From Tritrichomonas foetus (lineage: Eukaryota; Parabasalia; Tritrichomonadida; Tritrichomonadidae): a stretch of DNA of 64,000 nucleotides. Every line of letters starts with the position of its first letter. Within the stretch, counting starts at the first letter, position 1. The notes beneath the pieces were generated by a model. The model saw only the letters and a program-made list of their open reading frames with translations, did no database searches and had not been told where the DNA came from. Position numbers and translations under genes: made by a program. Below, in pieces: positions 1 through 12,100 of the stretch. The stretch is taken from contig MLAK01001037.1 in the NCBI GenBank assembly GCA_001839685.1, forward strand, positions 88,296-152,295. The letters are read 5' to 3'.

Positions 1-590
1 TGTTGTTGTTCTTCAACTTCTTCCTCAACTTCTTCTTGTTGTTCTTGAACTTCAACTTCTTCTTCAACTTCTGGTTGTTGTCGTTCTTCAACTTCTTCCT
101 CAACTTCTAGCTGTTGTTGTTCTTCAACTTCTGGTTGTTGTTGTTGTTCAACTTCTTCTTCTTCAGCTTCTATCTGTTGTTGTTCTTCAACTTCTGGTTG
201 TTGTTGTCGTTGTCGTTCTTCAACTTCTTCTTCAACCTCTGGCTGTTGTTGTTCAACTTCTTCTTCTTCAGTTTCTGGTTGTTGTTGTTCTTCAACTTCT
301 GGTTGTTGTTGTTCAACTTCTTCTTCAGCTTCTGGCTGTTGTTGTTCTTGAACTTCAACTTCTGGCTGTTGTCGTTCTTCAACTTCTTCCTCAACTTCTT
401 CTTGTTGTTCTTGAACTTCAACTTCTTCTTCAGCTTCTATCTGTTGTTGTTCTTCAACTTCAAATTCTTCTTCAGCTTCTATCTGTTGTTGTTCTTCAAC
501 TTCTTCTTCAGCTTCTGGCTGTTGTCGTTCTTCAACTTCTGGTTGTTGTTGTTGTTGTTGTTCTACTTCTTCTTCAACCTCTGGTTGTTG
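1..590 (-). repeat. Coding trinucleotide-phased repeat (QQQPEVEE-like units)
   Basis: Imperfect tandem units on the minus strand are built from CAA (Gln), GAA (Glu), GTT (Val) and CCA (Pro) codons. Unit length varies (roughly 8 to 14 codons) but frame is always kept, as expected for expansion and contraction under coding selection. Confidence 0.8.
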
Positions 591-2327
591 TTCTTGATCC
601 TTAGTCGAGGAAATCTGTCGAGTTATATCTTCATTACCTAGCATTTCATCTGCAATTGCTTCGTTGAAATATGCATCTTCATAAGATTTGATCGACTCAA
701 TGTCTTGGATAGATTCCGACTCGCTCTTAATTTCGTTGTATCCTTCATCCAACAGCGTTTGTTGATCAGCTTCTGCATCTTCCTCAATGATATTTTGAGA
801 ACCCTCTTCATAATTTTTACATTGCTCGGGGATCTCTTCAGATGATTCTCGAATATTGTCTTGATCCTGATAAGAAATATTTTCTTCATCACCATCACCA
901 GAAGCCAGATGAATATTTTCGCCGTCATTTTCTTCCTCTTCTGTTTGGTAATTATGAATATTTTGTTCATCTTCTCCTTCATTTTCTTCTTCTTCAATCA
1001 ATTGATTATCATAAAGTTCCTCTCCTTCTTTAATTGGTTGTTCAAATATTTCTTCTTCATAACTATTTCGATTTTCGTTTATTTCCTCTTCTTCTGTAAT
1101 TGGTTGTTCATATGTTTCTTCTTCCTCTTGAATTTGTTGTTCATATGCTTCTACATCTTCTTGAACATGCTCTTGTTGTTGTTCGTCTAATTCTATTTCA
1201 TTTGTTTCTTCCTCTTCCATTTGATTATAATTTAATTGATCATAAATGTCGGATGGAGTATCTTTAATGTCAGAAATTTTAGTATTATTATATGAATCGT
1301 TAATTCTATCAAATGTTTCTTCTTCAGTACTTGCATCTTCAGGGATTTCTTCTTCGTTTCCTCCAATGTTATTTTCATTTTCGTTTTCTTCTTCATATCC
1401 ATATCTAAGATTTTCTGGTTCTTGGATTTTATATTGATATCTCGGTGCTTCATCTTCTTCAGCTTCTTCTTCATATTGTTGATATTGTTGATGTTGCTCC
1501 GGTTGTTGTTGTTGTAATTTATAAGTTGGTCTTGGGGCTCTTGGGTGTTTTGGATAAGTGGATTCAATTTCACTACCTCTAAATGAATCATCAACTTGAG
1601 CGAATGTTTCAGTACTTGTAGAATTAACTGTTTTGGTGGAATTAGGACGTGGCTTTCTATTTGACAATGGATAATCATATTCAGGTGGCCTTGGATTGCG
1701 ACTAGATTGGCTTGTTCCACTAACATGCCTAGTATTTGCTTCAGTATTAACGTTTGTTTCATCTCCACTGTCAGTTTGAATTGACATTTGCACACGGCGG
1801 CGGTTAGATTTTCTGACATTTTTCAGAGGAGCGACAACCTTTGGTTTTGTTTTTGGTTTCGTTGTATAAAGGGTTCGCGTGTGTTGCGGAATCGTTCTAT
1901 CTTTCACCTTCATGCCCTCTTCTAAGCCAGAATAAATATTATCAGGCAATTTAATTTCCTCTTCGTTGTTTGGTGGATGATAAATAAAACTTTTTTCAAA
2001 TTCTTCGTCTGATTGTATCATTGCACTCCAATTTCTAGCTCGTCTTGGTGTTTGGCGGATTTTAGAATATATCGATTGCTCTTTCACTGGGTGGTTCTTT
2101 TTATATAAGTCCATCACAAATTTCGTACGATCATCGCCTATCTTTAATCTTAATTGTCGATTAATTTTGCGCTGCTTTTCAACACGAATTATTCCATCGC
2201 ATTTTGGAAAAGGTGAAGTATCGATCGTTGGATGTGCTGTCAATAAATGACCCATGTGTTCTGAGTAGAGTCGGCGTTGCTCTACTAATTCTAAATATTG
2301 CATGTTAGAAGGAGGAATTGAGGTCAT
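1..2327 (-). CDS. Glu/Gln-rich repeat protein, C-terminus beyond window
   Basis: An uninterrupted reading frame starts at an ATG at 2327 and is still open at base 1 (at least 775 residues). I do not recognise the family. The first ~200 residues are ordinary and basic (start MTSIPPSNMQYLELVEQRRL, several Lys/Arg clusters). After this comes a polar Gln/Pro/Tyr segment. From about residue 300 to the edge the protein is extremely acidic, and from about residue 580 it is an imperfect repeat of QQQPEVEE/QQQIEAEEE-type units. No signal peptide or membrane segment is visible. The repeat region is probably disordered or coiled coil. The long plus-strand Leu/Phe frames over 114-1190 are antisense shadows of this repeat. 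The frame is seen directly; the function is unknown. Confidence 0.75.
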   Translation of the reverse strand, partial: MTSIPPSNMQYLELVEQRRLYSEHMGHLLTAHPTIDTSPFPKCDGIIRVEKQRKINRQLRLKIGDDRTKFVMDLYKKNHPVKEQSIYSKIRQTPRRARNWSAMIQSDEEFEKSFIYHPPNNEEEIKLPDNIYSGLEEGMKVKDRTIPQHTRTLYTTKPKTKPKVVAPLKNVRKSNRRRVQMSIQTDSGDETNVNTEANTRHVSGTSQSSRNPRPPEYDYPLSNRKPRPNSTKTVNSTSTETFAQVDDSFRGSEIESTYPKHPRAPRPTYKLQQQQPEQHQQYQQYEEEAEEDEAPRYQYKIQEPENLRYGYEEENENENNIGGNEEEIPEDASTEEETFDRINDSYNNTKISDIKDTPSDIYDQLNYNQMEEEETNEIELDEQQQEHVQEDVEAYEQQIQEEEETYEQPITEEEEINENRNSYEEEIFEQPIKEGEELYDNQLIEEEENEGEDEQNIHNYQTEEEENDGENIHLASGDGDEENISYQDQDNIRESSEEIPEQCKNYEEGSQNIIEEDAEADQQTLLDEGYNEIKSESESIQDIESIKSYEDAYFNEAIADEMLGNEDITRQISSTKDQEQQPEVEEEVEQQQQQQPEVEERQQPEAEEEVEEQQQIEAEEEFEVEEQQQIEAEEEVEVQEQQEEVEEEVEERQQPEVEVQEQQQPEAEEEVEQQQPEVEEQQQPETEEEEVEQQQPEVEEEVEERQRQQQPEVEEQQQIEAEEEEVEQQQQPEVEEQQQLEVEEEVEERQQPEVEEEVEVQEQQEEVEEEVEEQQ

Positions 2328-2829
2328 GAAACAGAAATGACTGAAGTTTCTCTTTCACAATGTTATAACTTTTTAATAATCTGGAAGAACTTTTTGATAA
2401 TGATGAGATATCAAAAAGTGGGATTCCTTCATTCGTTAGATTTTCATTATGAAAAGAATAAACGGCTGTTTTTTTCTGAGAAGTGATTTAATTGACCTGT
2501 TTGTTCTATATTTCACCATAGTGCAAAAAGTGTATCCGTTTAAATTTTCACAAAATATTGATTACTTTTTTTCCTCTAAAAACCTTTTTTAAAAGTAGAA
2601 ATAAACTGTATTGAACATTATTGGCTGGTAAGACGTTTTTTTGTGTGCGTTTAATTTTATTCTATAAAAGATTCAGAATTGATACTCATTTGAATACTAT
2701 CGTCATTATTTTTTCAATTGAGTGATTACATTCATGGAGATATTAACTAAAAAACGCCAAAAATAAAGATTTTCAAAGATAAAATTTTTCTATAATAAAT
2801 GTTTACAATATAACAAACAGGATAGAATT
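2328..2829. other. Intergenic, no gene seen
   Basis: AT-rich spacer between two minus-strand genes. It must hold the promoter of the repeat protein and the 3' end of the karyopherin gene. I see no ORF, RNA gene or repeat. Confidence 0.6.
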
Positions 2830-5547
2830 CTATAAAAATGCAGGAGATCTTTTTCTGATTTGAAAAGATTTCATTTTTTTCACAGGGATATCATCTGCAT
2901 CGCTGAGCTCATCAAGGGAAAATGAATTTAATGAATACATTTCAATCATGTCGCTGGTAAAATCTTCTTTTTCTTTATCTAAGTCGCATGAAAAAACAGC
3001 TTGTTCAATCGGAGATGCTCTTTTAATAATAACTAAGAAATCTACCAGGGCTTCTATAAATTTGTCTTTATCGTGTCTACAAGCGTCTAAATAATGTGAA
3101 AATTGAGTCAGCATTTGATCATCAACACCCTTTATAATACTTTTTAAAACATCAAATACCTGCTGCTCAATTGGAGGTATATTAGGTAATGGTTTATTAT
3201 TATATAAGAAGAAATGAAACAGTAAAGTTGATTGCTTCTTAAATAATCCTTCATGCATTCGATCAAGCATTGCATTAATTAATGTCAATAAAAGTCCCAT
3301 TTGGAAGTTGCTGAGAAACAGTATTCTTAAATTGTTATCCAATGTTTCAAGAATGCATTTAGTTGCTTGTAATGCTGATAATGAAATATCATAGCGAACG
3401 TCTGCAATTCCATTGTTTAAAACAGTAGATACAAAAGTCATATCAAAAAGAGTTGGATCAAGTTCACAAAGGAGATGGAATAATCCAGTAGATAATGTTT
3501 GTGTAGCAAGAATTATTTGATTGATTACCGGGAAATAATTTTGAATTTGGATATGTCTCGCTCTACAAACAGCTAATGCCGAAAAAGAATCAGATGAGTG
3601 TGCTGGATATTGTGTAATTAAATTAATGAGTGATGAAGCATATGATTCAATTTGTGTCCAATCACTATTTACTATTCCAGCTGCAATTGTATCAAAAAGT
3701 AAACTTATGTATAATGGATTTGATTTTGGATTTGAAAGCATTTGCTGTAGATATTCAAATAATCGTGTCCATATATTTTGATAGGCTATAAATGAAATAT
3801 GATCTAATTCATATGCCATTTCTCTTAATGAAATAAGAGAACGAACAGGATCAAATTCCAATGTAGAGAATACAGTTTCAACTAATGCCAAAATAATTGT
3901 TGTTGCGAACTCATTGTCAGTTTTAATCAAATGATGTGCACTTAATGTTAAACCTCTGATAACTCGAATGCTTGCATTAGTATCAAGCTTTCGAATATAT
4001 GTTGGCATTTTATCGGTTAACTGTTTAAGAAAATCGGGTTGGATTAGAATTGGTGACTTTTTAGCAAAATGATATAGAGCGTGTGAGGCAGCTACTAAAA
4101 CAGTTTCATTATTAAATTCAAAACAAGCTGAAAGAATTTGATAAAACATGGTAAGGAAATCTGGGGTTTTTTGAATCATTGTTGGCGAATGTGAGCAAGC
4201 AAATAGCAATGGTAAAACCGTAGAATCAAAATTATTCTGTGCGTATGACCAAATTCCATTTAAATATGATGAAATAATTGATAGAAGTCTTGGATCATTG
4301 GTATTTTCTAAAAATCCGATTGCATATGTTAAACAGCTTGACGGTTGTTGTGATGTGAAAAATTGTATAAATTCATTAATATCTAGATTAATTAAATAAG
4401 ACCATGATAAAATGGAGTTTTGGTCAAGTGGCTCAGGTGTTTCAATACTCAAAGGTAATGCATTTAAAATAGATAAACGAATCTGTGGAATAATGGGAAT
4501 AAAAAATAACAAAGGTGGTCTATCAAATATTTGGTTTTTTGCAGCAGATCGTAATCGTCGCATTAAATCCCGCCATAAAATCCAATATTCATCGATCCAA
4601 TATTCATTTGGTGGTGACTCAATAACAACTTTGTAAAGTTGGAGAAAATCATTTAAATTCAAATTTGGAAATTTATCAAAAATAAGATTTTCAATAGTTG
4701 ATGAAAATTTTCGAAGGAAACAAATAATAAAATTGATTCCACTGTCAGGTAAATCATCAATTGCTGCAAAACCATTAACAACTATTGAAAGTAATGATGG
4801 TGAAATTGTATGTGAAAAATATCGATCAACAAAAAGTGTTGATAAGCATTTTATAGTGCTTTCTTGTGTGACAATCTCTGGTAAATATGTGAAGCATAAT
4901 AAAGAAATCAATGGTTCATTGACAATGTCCAAATCTGCCCAAAGAAATAAAGAATTCAAAATTGATAAAGATGGTGGCGCAGTATCTGGATTACTTATTC
5001 CTACATTAACCATTTGAAGAATATTTTGTAATTGTTCCATAAAAGAGTTTCTTAAAAACTGTCTGCGGTTTTGGGTAATATAATCTGCACATTCAATTTC
5101 ACTTGCCAAAAGTCCAATCAACGAGATAGAAAAATAAAAGCTTGGCGATTCATGGTGAATCTGAATCAATGATTGAAGGTAATCTGGCCACTTTTCTGGC
5201 CACTCGTAAATTGCAATGCCTGTAAGGGATAAATTCAAGGCATCATGAAAATTTGAAGGAATGTCTGATCGAAAAACAGTATCTAATAAATATTTTTTCA
5301 CTTCATTACAAAACTCTGTGTCAAATTGGTCCCATCGATTAATTATTTGCTTTTGAAGGGCGATTGCGGAAATATTTCTGACTTGAATCGAATTTGATGA
5401 AGTTAATAATTGAAAGACATCTTCGTGTGCTTGAGGATTTTCCAGCCATTCGTAGATAACTTTGCTTGCTTCGTTTTGGGAATCTGTTTGAACTGTGCTA
5501 TAAAGCTGTTGGATTGCACGCTCAATATCTGGAATGGAAACTTGCAT
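2830..5547 (-). CDS. Exportin-like karyopherin (importin-beta superfamily)
   Basis: 905-residue all-helical protein expected to carry cargo through nuclear pores with Ran-GTP. Residues ~30-100 read as an importin-beta N-terminal (IBN) domain (ASKVIYEWLENPQ... then RNISAIALQKQIINRW). Residues 115-123 are EWPEKWPDY, the WP..WP signature typical of exportin-1/exportin-5-type HEAT repeats, followed by a helix pair (LIGLLASEIECADYI..NRRQFLRNSF) like the exportin Xpo1-like domain. The remainder is HEAT-like, ending in an acidic patch and a short basic tail. It is shorter than human XPO1 (~1070) or XPO5 (~1200). Family membership is fairly safe; which exportin it is cannot be decided by eye. Confidence 0.7.
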   Translation of the reverse strand: MQVSIPDIERAIQQLYSTVQTDSQNEASKVIYEWLENPQAHEDVFQLLTSSNSIQVRNISAIALQKQIINRWDQFDTEFCNEVKKYLLDTVFRSDIPSNFHDALNLSLTGIAIYEWPEKWPDYLQSLIQIHHESPSFYFSISLIGLLASEIECADYITQNRRQFLRNSFMEQLQNILQMVNVGISNPDTAPPSLSILNSLFLWADLDIVNEPLISLLCFTYLPEIVTQESTIKCLSTLFVDRYFSHTISPSLLSIVVNGFAAIDDLPDSGINFIICFLRKFSSTIENLIFDKFPNLNLNDFLQLYKVVIESPPNEYWIDEYWILWRDLMRRLRSAAKNQIFDRPPLLFFIPIIPQIRLSILNALPLSIETPEPLDQNSILSWSYLINLDINEFIQFFTSQQPSSCLTYAIGFLENTNDPRLLSIISSYLNGIWSYAQNNFDSTVLPLLFACSHSPTMIQKTPDFLTMFYQILSACFEFNNETVLVAASHALYHFAKKSPILIQPDFLKQLTDKMPTYIRKLDTNASIRVIRGLTLSAHHLIKTDNEFATTIILALVETVFSTLEFDPVRSLISLREMAYELDHISFIAYQNIWTRLFEYLQQMLSNPKSNPLYISLLFDTIAAGIVNSDWTQIESYASSLINLITQYPAHSSDSFSALAVCRARHIQIQNYFPVINQIILATQTLSTGLFHLLCELDPTLFDMTFVSTVLNNGIADVRYDISLSALQATKCILETLDNNLRILFLSNFQMGLLLTLINAMLDRMHEGLFKKQSTLLFHFFLYNNKPLPNIPPIEQQVFDVLKSIIKGVDDQMLTQFSHYLDACRHDKDKFIEALVDFLVIIKRASPIEQAVFSCDLDKEKEDFTSDMIEMYSLNSFSLDELSDADDIPVKKMKSFQIRKRSPAFL

Positions 5548-7569
5548 GCAAGCCGATCAAAATAGCGACAATTATTTTGTGAATATTTTCAATGAGTTTT
5601 CAGAATTTTTTTTTTTTTTTTTTAATATGAATTCAATATTGTTAATTCAATAGTATAAATTTTAGATACATTCTAAATTTTGGTTATTCTGTAAAAGTGG
5701 TATCGAGTTTCTGAAATGCTTTCAATATTAAGATGGTTGATCATTCAATATTGATCCATATATGCCTTAAAAAAATTGATAAAAATCAATATGTCATCAC
5801 AATTTAAAATTCTGAACATATCTTCGAGTAGAAAATATTTATGTATATTATTAATAAGTATTAATAATACATCTCCTTTGTATCATTTGAAAGTAAATAA
5901 AGTAATCCAAATTTCCGCTTCTTTTCCAAAATTAGTTCAGAATTTTCATTTTTTTTTAATGGATAAAAACTACATTTGATCACCAGATCAAACCATTTGG
6001 CTGATAAGATTTTGGTCACATGCAAGATATGATTTCGTAATCGATATGATATAATTCTTCTTCACTTCACCCAGACGAAATAACTGTGAATTTTGAAACT
6101 GTGGAAACACAAGAACAGCAATTTTTTGTTATTCCCCAGATATCCAATTCATTAGATCTAATTTAGCACTGTGGAGTTCTTCGGCATCTTCATTCGGTTT
6201 GACTAGAAAACAGAAAACCCAAATAAGAATTACTGTGTCATCTTTTATTCAATGTGTAACAATGACAAGAAAGAAGGATGTGTTGAAAGTGACTATGTTG
6301 AAGTTTTTTCCAAATAAATGACACCAGCACATTCTGGAAACTCTAGAATGAATAGTAATTCATTATCTCTGCATTGGAAAGTTTGTCCATTACTTATAGA
6401 TAGATATTTTAATTGTGGAGAAATTTCATCCAAAGATCATAGATACATTGCAATGATGGTATTTGTTGATTATGTTTCCCCTTTTTACTGTTGATCGCTT
6501 TAATTTTGTTGGGTAATTCATTTAACTGGCTCAGCTATAAAAGATATTGGGTTCCACTTTATGTATTACATGTGATGATATCTCCCAATGAATAAGAAAA
6601 ACTGGAAAATTATTTTTTAAACGTAGAGTCTGAACAGAAACAATAATAACACGCTTTATATCCCTACAACAAACCATTTTTCACGTAGAAAATTTTAATA
6701 AAAATCATTATTTTGTAATCTAGTGAATTATGCTCCGACAATGTTGAATCTAAATCCAATGATGTATTTTCAACAATAAAATTCACTTCACCCAAATACC
6801 CAACTTTTATTTCATGAAATGATAACACTTGTTTCAAAGATGGTGAATGATATGCTTATTCATATCCAATATGATGTCACATTTGAACATACAACATCTT
6901 GGAATAATCCAAATGTAAGCGTATCAGGAGGCTATTGAAACAAAGACAAGAACTGTTAACTATAAAGGAAAAAAATAGATCACAACATGGTGTGTTTCAT
7001 CGAAAACTTACGCATGTCAACTTTATAACTCATCTTCCTAGATACTTTATATATGGTTATGATTCTTTCTCACATGATGAAACGAATCATAAAATCAAGA
7101 TAAACATACGTAAAGAGTTATGCATAACGAATTGATTACATCATTAAATGATTTTTGTTAATATTAAAAATATGAATCAATTTCGTATTTTCATATTCTT
7201 ATATTTTTTTCGAAAATGAAATGGTTATTAATTCATTGAACAGATAAAAAAGATTTATGTCTAAACAGAAACAATAAAGATGCATAATTTGGTGACTCCA
7301 TCAATCAGATGAATTTTTTCAACTTGGTCGGCTAATTACACACTGAAATTCCAGAAAAATGATCAGAAAAGGTGAATAACATACGATCATTATTTAAACC
7401 GCTATCATAGAAATTCAATTTGAATTACATTATGATTCAAAATCAAATCATAATGTTAGACAATTTTTTTCAGGTGTGTTTGAAAAAATTCTGTACATTT
7501 CTGAGTAGATGATATTTCTACACAAAATTTGAATTTCGCTCATATTCATTTCTTTTTATGTGATTTTAT
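5548..7569. other. 2-kb intergenic region with little coding signal
   Basis: The space between divergent genes contains a long T homopolymer (about 5609-5626) just upstream of the karyopherin start, several short ATTCAAT-type motifs, and one possible coding remnant at 6741-6938 listed separately. The short ORFs here lack ATG starts or family character. Confidence 0.5.
6741..6938 (+). pseudogene. Possible decayed coding remnant
   Basis: From the ATG at 6741 there are 66 codons in frame with a single internal TAA (after YFQQ). The composition is normal protein-like (LLFHEMITLVSKMVNDML, then SWNNPNVSVSGGY), unlike the surrounding AT-rich spacer. No family recognised. It may be a fragment of a decayed gene or chance. 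Confidence 0.2.
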
Positions 7570-8223
7570 ATGAATCGTGCCAAAACTATTCAAGATATTC
7601 TATATTGTTGTGTGGCATACCGTTCAGTAATACTTGCACAATGTTCCATAAGTGAGGTAAAGTATGATAAAAAAGCTCAACTATTTTTGAATGATATTAA
7701 TAATACCCTCGATACTAGAGCTGTTAAAGATATCGGGGATTTAAAGTATTATGCAATTCATGAATATCAAGGCTTGAATTTTCTTGCAATTGAAACTCTT
7801 TCTGTTCAATCGTATTTTACATTTGATTTTTTAGATGATGTGAAAGATCAATTTTTGGCTCACTATGATGATAAATGGATAAACGCTCCGGCCTTTGGAA
7901 TGCAAAACGAATTTTCACCAATATTAAATTTGATGATGCGACCGGAAAATGAAAACGGTTCGAAAGAATTAATGAAAATGAAAGAAAAAACATCTAAATT
8001 AATTAAAGATAAATTACTTAACGATCAAACAAAAACATCATCAAGCTATACTTCTTCCAATTTGGATAGAAATAATGATAATTCAAAAATCAAAATTTTT
8101 TGGATGAGATATCGTTATTGGATTTTTGCAATCTTTGTTATTGTGTTTATGATTTTTGTAGTTCTTATTATTACTTGTGAGGGTTTTACATTACAAAATT
8201 GTAAGAAAAAATCAGAAAAATAA
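7570..8223 (+). CDS. Longin-domain, C-terminally anchored membrane protein (R-SNARE/phytolongin-like)
   Basis: 217 residues. Residues ~8-100 have the pattern of a longin (profilin-like) domain as in VAMP7/Ykt6/Sec22: hydrophobic strand ILYCCVAYRSVILAQ, then KYYAIHEYQGLNFLAIETLS, then helix FDFLDDVKDQF. Residues ~180-202 are a single strongly hydrophobic segment (YWIFAIFVIVFMIFVVLIIT) followed by a short basic tail, so a tail-anchored topology is expected. The stretch between (about 120-178) is where the R-SNARE motif should be, but it is polar, Ser/Asn/Lys-rich and shows neither a clear heptad nor the central Arg layer. It could be a very divergent R-SNARE or a non-fusogenic longin in vesicle traffic. 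The ATG at 7570 is the first in frame. Confidence 0.6.
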   Translation: MNRAKTIQDILYCCVAYRSVILAQCSISEVKYDKKAQLFLNDINNTLDTRAVKDIGDLKYYAIHEYQGLNFLAIETLSVQSYFTFDFLDDVKDQFLAHYDDKWINAPAFGMQNEFSPILNLMMRPENENGSKELMKMKEKTSKLIKDKLLNDQTKTSSSYTSSNLDRNNDNSKIKIFWMRYRYWIFAIFVIVFMIFVVLIITCEGFTLQNCKKKSEK

Positions 8224-9159
8224 AAGAAGGAAAAAAAAAAGAAAAAAAAAAAGATAATTTCTTGCTAATTGTTATCATTGATTACAATACTATTAATGAC
8301 AACGATTAATGTTCAAAAGTTGTCGAATATAAAGGAAATATATATTTTCATGTATTATTAAAACTTGTAAATTTTCGTTGATTGCCTTTTTTCTCTTTCT
8401 TATTTTTATTTTCTAATTCCAAGTTCATTTCAATGTAGAAAACTCTACTCATGTTTGGGGAAAGCACATTGAATATTAGATTCATAATTAAGTAAATCAC
8501 AAAATGAAAAAGAAAGCATTTAATATATCAAATAGAAACCCTTTCCATGGTTTCTAGCTTTGAAAGTCTCTGAGAATATATATAATTTCGACTTAGCAGC
8601 CAAAGTATAATGTTTTAAATTTGAAATGATAAAGGTTTCTTTTATAAAAATCATGCGTCTTGATATCTAATTATGTAATTGATTTGAATCAGAAGATGAT
8701 ATTTTAGTTCCGCTAATAAGTAAATATTTGAATTGACTGATCCTTTCAACGCCTGTTTTAGGAGAGAAAACAATTACTTAAATCCAATATAAAGATCGTA
8801 TTGAATTATTTCTTTCTACACTTATAATAATACTTCCACAGATTCTTTTGGAGAACTTAAACATTATCATGAGCAATTTCTAGTGAAGTTTTTAGATAAT
8901 TGTGATCTAATAGAAAGGCATTTTCTTCAAAATTATCCTTTTCATTTTGTGGAAGGTTGGAGGTAAACTTGGTAAAATAAAGATATCATTTTGAAGCTTA
9001 TCAAGGTGAATAATTCCGGTTGAATACAATTTAGAGTCTTTTACTTTATTTCTTTGGGGGGAAAAAACGCGTAACAAAAATCAGATAAAATATCGTTTCA
9101 TAAAGTTTTTTATTCTAATTTAAAAAAATTATAAACATGCAAAATTCTACAAAAAAAAT
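8224..9159. other. Intergenic, convergent gene ends
   Basis: Spacer between the 3' ends of the longin gene and the Furry-like gene. It starts with an A/G-rich run (8224-8252). No ORF or RNA gene seen. Confidence 0.6.
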
Positions 9160-12100
9160 CTATTCATCTAATTCCAAAAACGCCTTCGCAGAAACAATAA
9201 ATTGCCAAGATCCAGTTTCATCGGTAGGAATATCCAAAAGTTTCATTTGAAGTGGTACTTTTGGAATTTCTTCTAATTTCAAATTAGAGAAATCAGTAGC
9301 ATCATTTATACTTGGGAATATCATAGAGCGATTAGATAATATTCCAGAAGTTAAAGATAATGATGAACTCCATCTTTTAGTTCGGCTTCCTCTTTTTTCA
9401 ACTCCGACATTCTTTCTTAATCCGACATACATTTCATAATGGCTTGAAAATGGCAAAATTTTTGGTGGATTTTGTTGATCAATCAAACCATTTAATTGAA
9501 GGATTTGTTTACAATTTGTGATAGGAACAACTTCTGAAGAAGTTGAAAAAGACGTAGAAACGGCAGGATTTGCAGAAAATCCAGATTTTGTTTCATTAAT
9601 TAACAAATCATTTAAACTTTTCTTTACATCATCAATGAATTTTCGTCCTTCGATTGTATCGGTGGAAATTGTAGAAATTCCAGGAATAACTTTTAATAGA
9701 ACAGTCATGAAGTCGACAGCACTTTTCATATTAGGGACTTTTTGAAGTGCAACTGAATAAATTGGAACAATTACGTGTTGATCAATTGAATGCTCAAATT
9801 TCTTCAGAAGTTCAGTGGAAATTTCAATAATACTATCAACCAATTGTCTTGAAGCGGTTTTGATTAATGACGATAGGAGTTTAATTGCTTTTGTTGCATC
9901 CTGAGATGTAATTGGTGTAGTTATAATTTCTTTATAAGTTTTCTTTAAATGAATAAATGGTAAAGGTTTCAAAAGGAAACAAGCAGCAACTATAAGAAGA
10001 TCAGGTGAGTCAGTCATTTCAATAATACTTCCTAACAACGCTTGTGCTTCATCATCATTTTCAATATTCCTTAAAAATGGAATAAATGCATCTGATAGTT
10101 CATCTTGTGCACTCTTCATAAGAACTGGCTGTTGTAAACACTCTAAAAATATAGGCATTGCGCGTGATAAGCAATTCTTTTCAAATGATGGGCATTTGAG
10201 GAATAAAGATGCAAATTTAAATGCAAATGTTGTGACTTCAATATCTTTAATGCTTTTCATTAAGGAATTTAGGATATCAAAGCATTCACCGATAAAAAGA
10301 GCAACATCTTCACAATCATCATCACTGACTCGACTTAAATGATAAGAAACTGCTTTTGCTAGTAATGGTATGTATTGTGTTGGTAGTTTTGTTTGCAAAG
10401 AATTGAAAATAACAAGTGATCTGTATCCAATTTTTATGTCACAGCAAGCAATAGCCCATTTTATAGCTTCTTGTGACCATTTTTCAACCGCTTCAGGTTT
10501 TTGTTCCATTAAAATCGTTAAAATCTCTGATACAATAGATGCAGCATGAATTGTACCACTTGCACCATCTTTTGTCCAGATAAAGGAACTGTCAACAGTT
10601 TCGAGACCAAATACAGCTATTAATGCTTCAAACAATTCACTAGCTTCTTCAATAAATAATAATGAAAAATGAATTGCTGTTGTATAATTTGGTGCAGAAT
10701 AATCAACATAATCAATAAAACCATGCGTTAAAACTTTTAATGCCCATGTTAGTTTGGATACATTTTGCTGCCTTTGTGTCCTTAAAAAGTACCAATAAGC
10801 AAAAGTGCATCGCTTTGCAAGATATTTTGAAATTATTGCTGGCTCTTTTTCTAATAATTGGGTAAATATTTTTTCTTTAATTTGATCATCATCACTTTCA
10901 AATAAGCAAAGTAATATAACAACACTATTATCGGTGCTTTGCAATAAATTATACCATAGCTGTGAGAAAACTTCATGGAGTTCATCACTTAATTTCGAAG
11001 AAACTGAATACATTGCGTCAAAAAATGAAATTACCGTGTATTTTCTAAATTTTGATGGAACCCCTTGAACGATAAATAAATGAGTTGGAAGAAGACGAAT
11101 TTTATCAAAGAAATAAGATAGAATGGTTACAATAGATTTTGATACAGTAATTTTTGAACAAACTCGAATAATATCAAAACCAGCTTCAATTACTTGTTCA
11201 GTTGCAAACTGAAATTTGTTTGTAATTGATTCAATTGAAAAATTATCTTCACCAAAAATTAATTTATTATTTTCTTCCTGAGAATTATTTTCTTTTCTTT
11301 GTTGTCCGCTCATATTTGATTGATTATTTGTTTGAGGTTTGTCTAAAAATAGAAGACTAACTTTTGTTAGTATTTTTTGTGCCAAATCTTCATGATCATC
11401 TTGTGCAATGAATAATGCCAGTAATAAAAGAGAACCAACATGATTTTGGAGTACAGAGGCATCTTCACAATATTCAAGTGCACCTAAAATTGCTTCTAAA
11501 AATAATTGTGATTCTCTTTTGTTTCTAAGGAATGAACATTTTACAAATTCATCTAAAAGGATGTCTAAATGAAACAGTAAAAGTGAATCTAAAACTGGAT
11601 AACCAGAAAGTTGGCATTTAACCATCATTTCAAGCATTGGAAGTTCAAATGAAAATCCATCTGTGAAAACAGTTCCAGCATGAATTATAGGAATTAAAGC
11701 ATTCACAGCATAAGCTTGAATCTTTTCAAATTCATCAGGCAATTGAGCCCAGTGAATAAGAAATTGAACAAGGACTTGTCGATAAGAAAGCGGCCATTCA
11801 TCTTCAGGAATTTGATCTTGAATGTTATTAAAGGCAGCAGAAATTAAAATGCAATAATTAATGCATACATCTTGATGTTTTCGAAGTAAACATTTATGTT
11901 CTTCATCCCAATTAATTTCTCTAGCGCTATTTATTTGAAGATGAATGAAATAACTTTGTAAAAGAGACAAGAATTCAATAAATCTTCTGAAAATTGAAGA
12001 AATTATATGATTGAAATTTTCCGGATTTTGAATAATAAATGAAAGAGCAGCCGCAGCATCAGGATATAAATCATTCTCGATTGATAAAATATATGGTAAA

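Noticed and set aside
114..1190. Long plus-strand Leu/Phe/Trp-rich open frames that look like membrane proteins
   Set aside because: They are antisense shadows of the Gln/Glu codon repeat of the minus-strand gene, whose frame is open for the full 2.3 kb.
5776..5979. 67-aa ORF
   Set aside because: No upstream ATG at its reported start and spacer-like composition.
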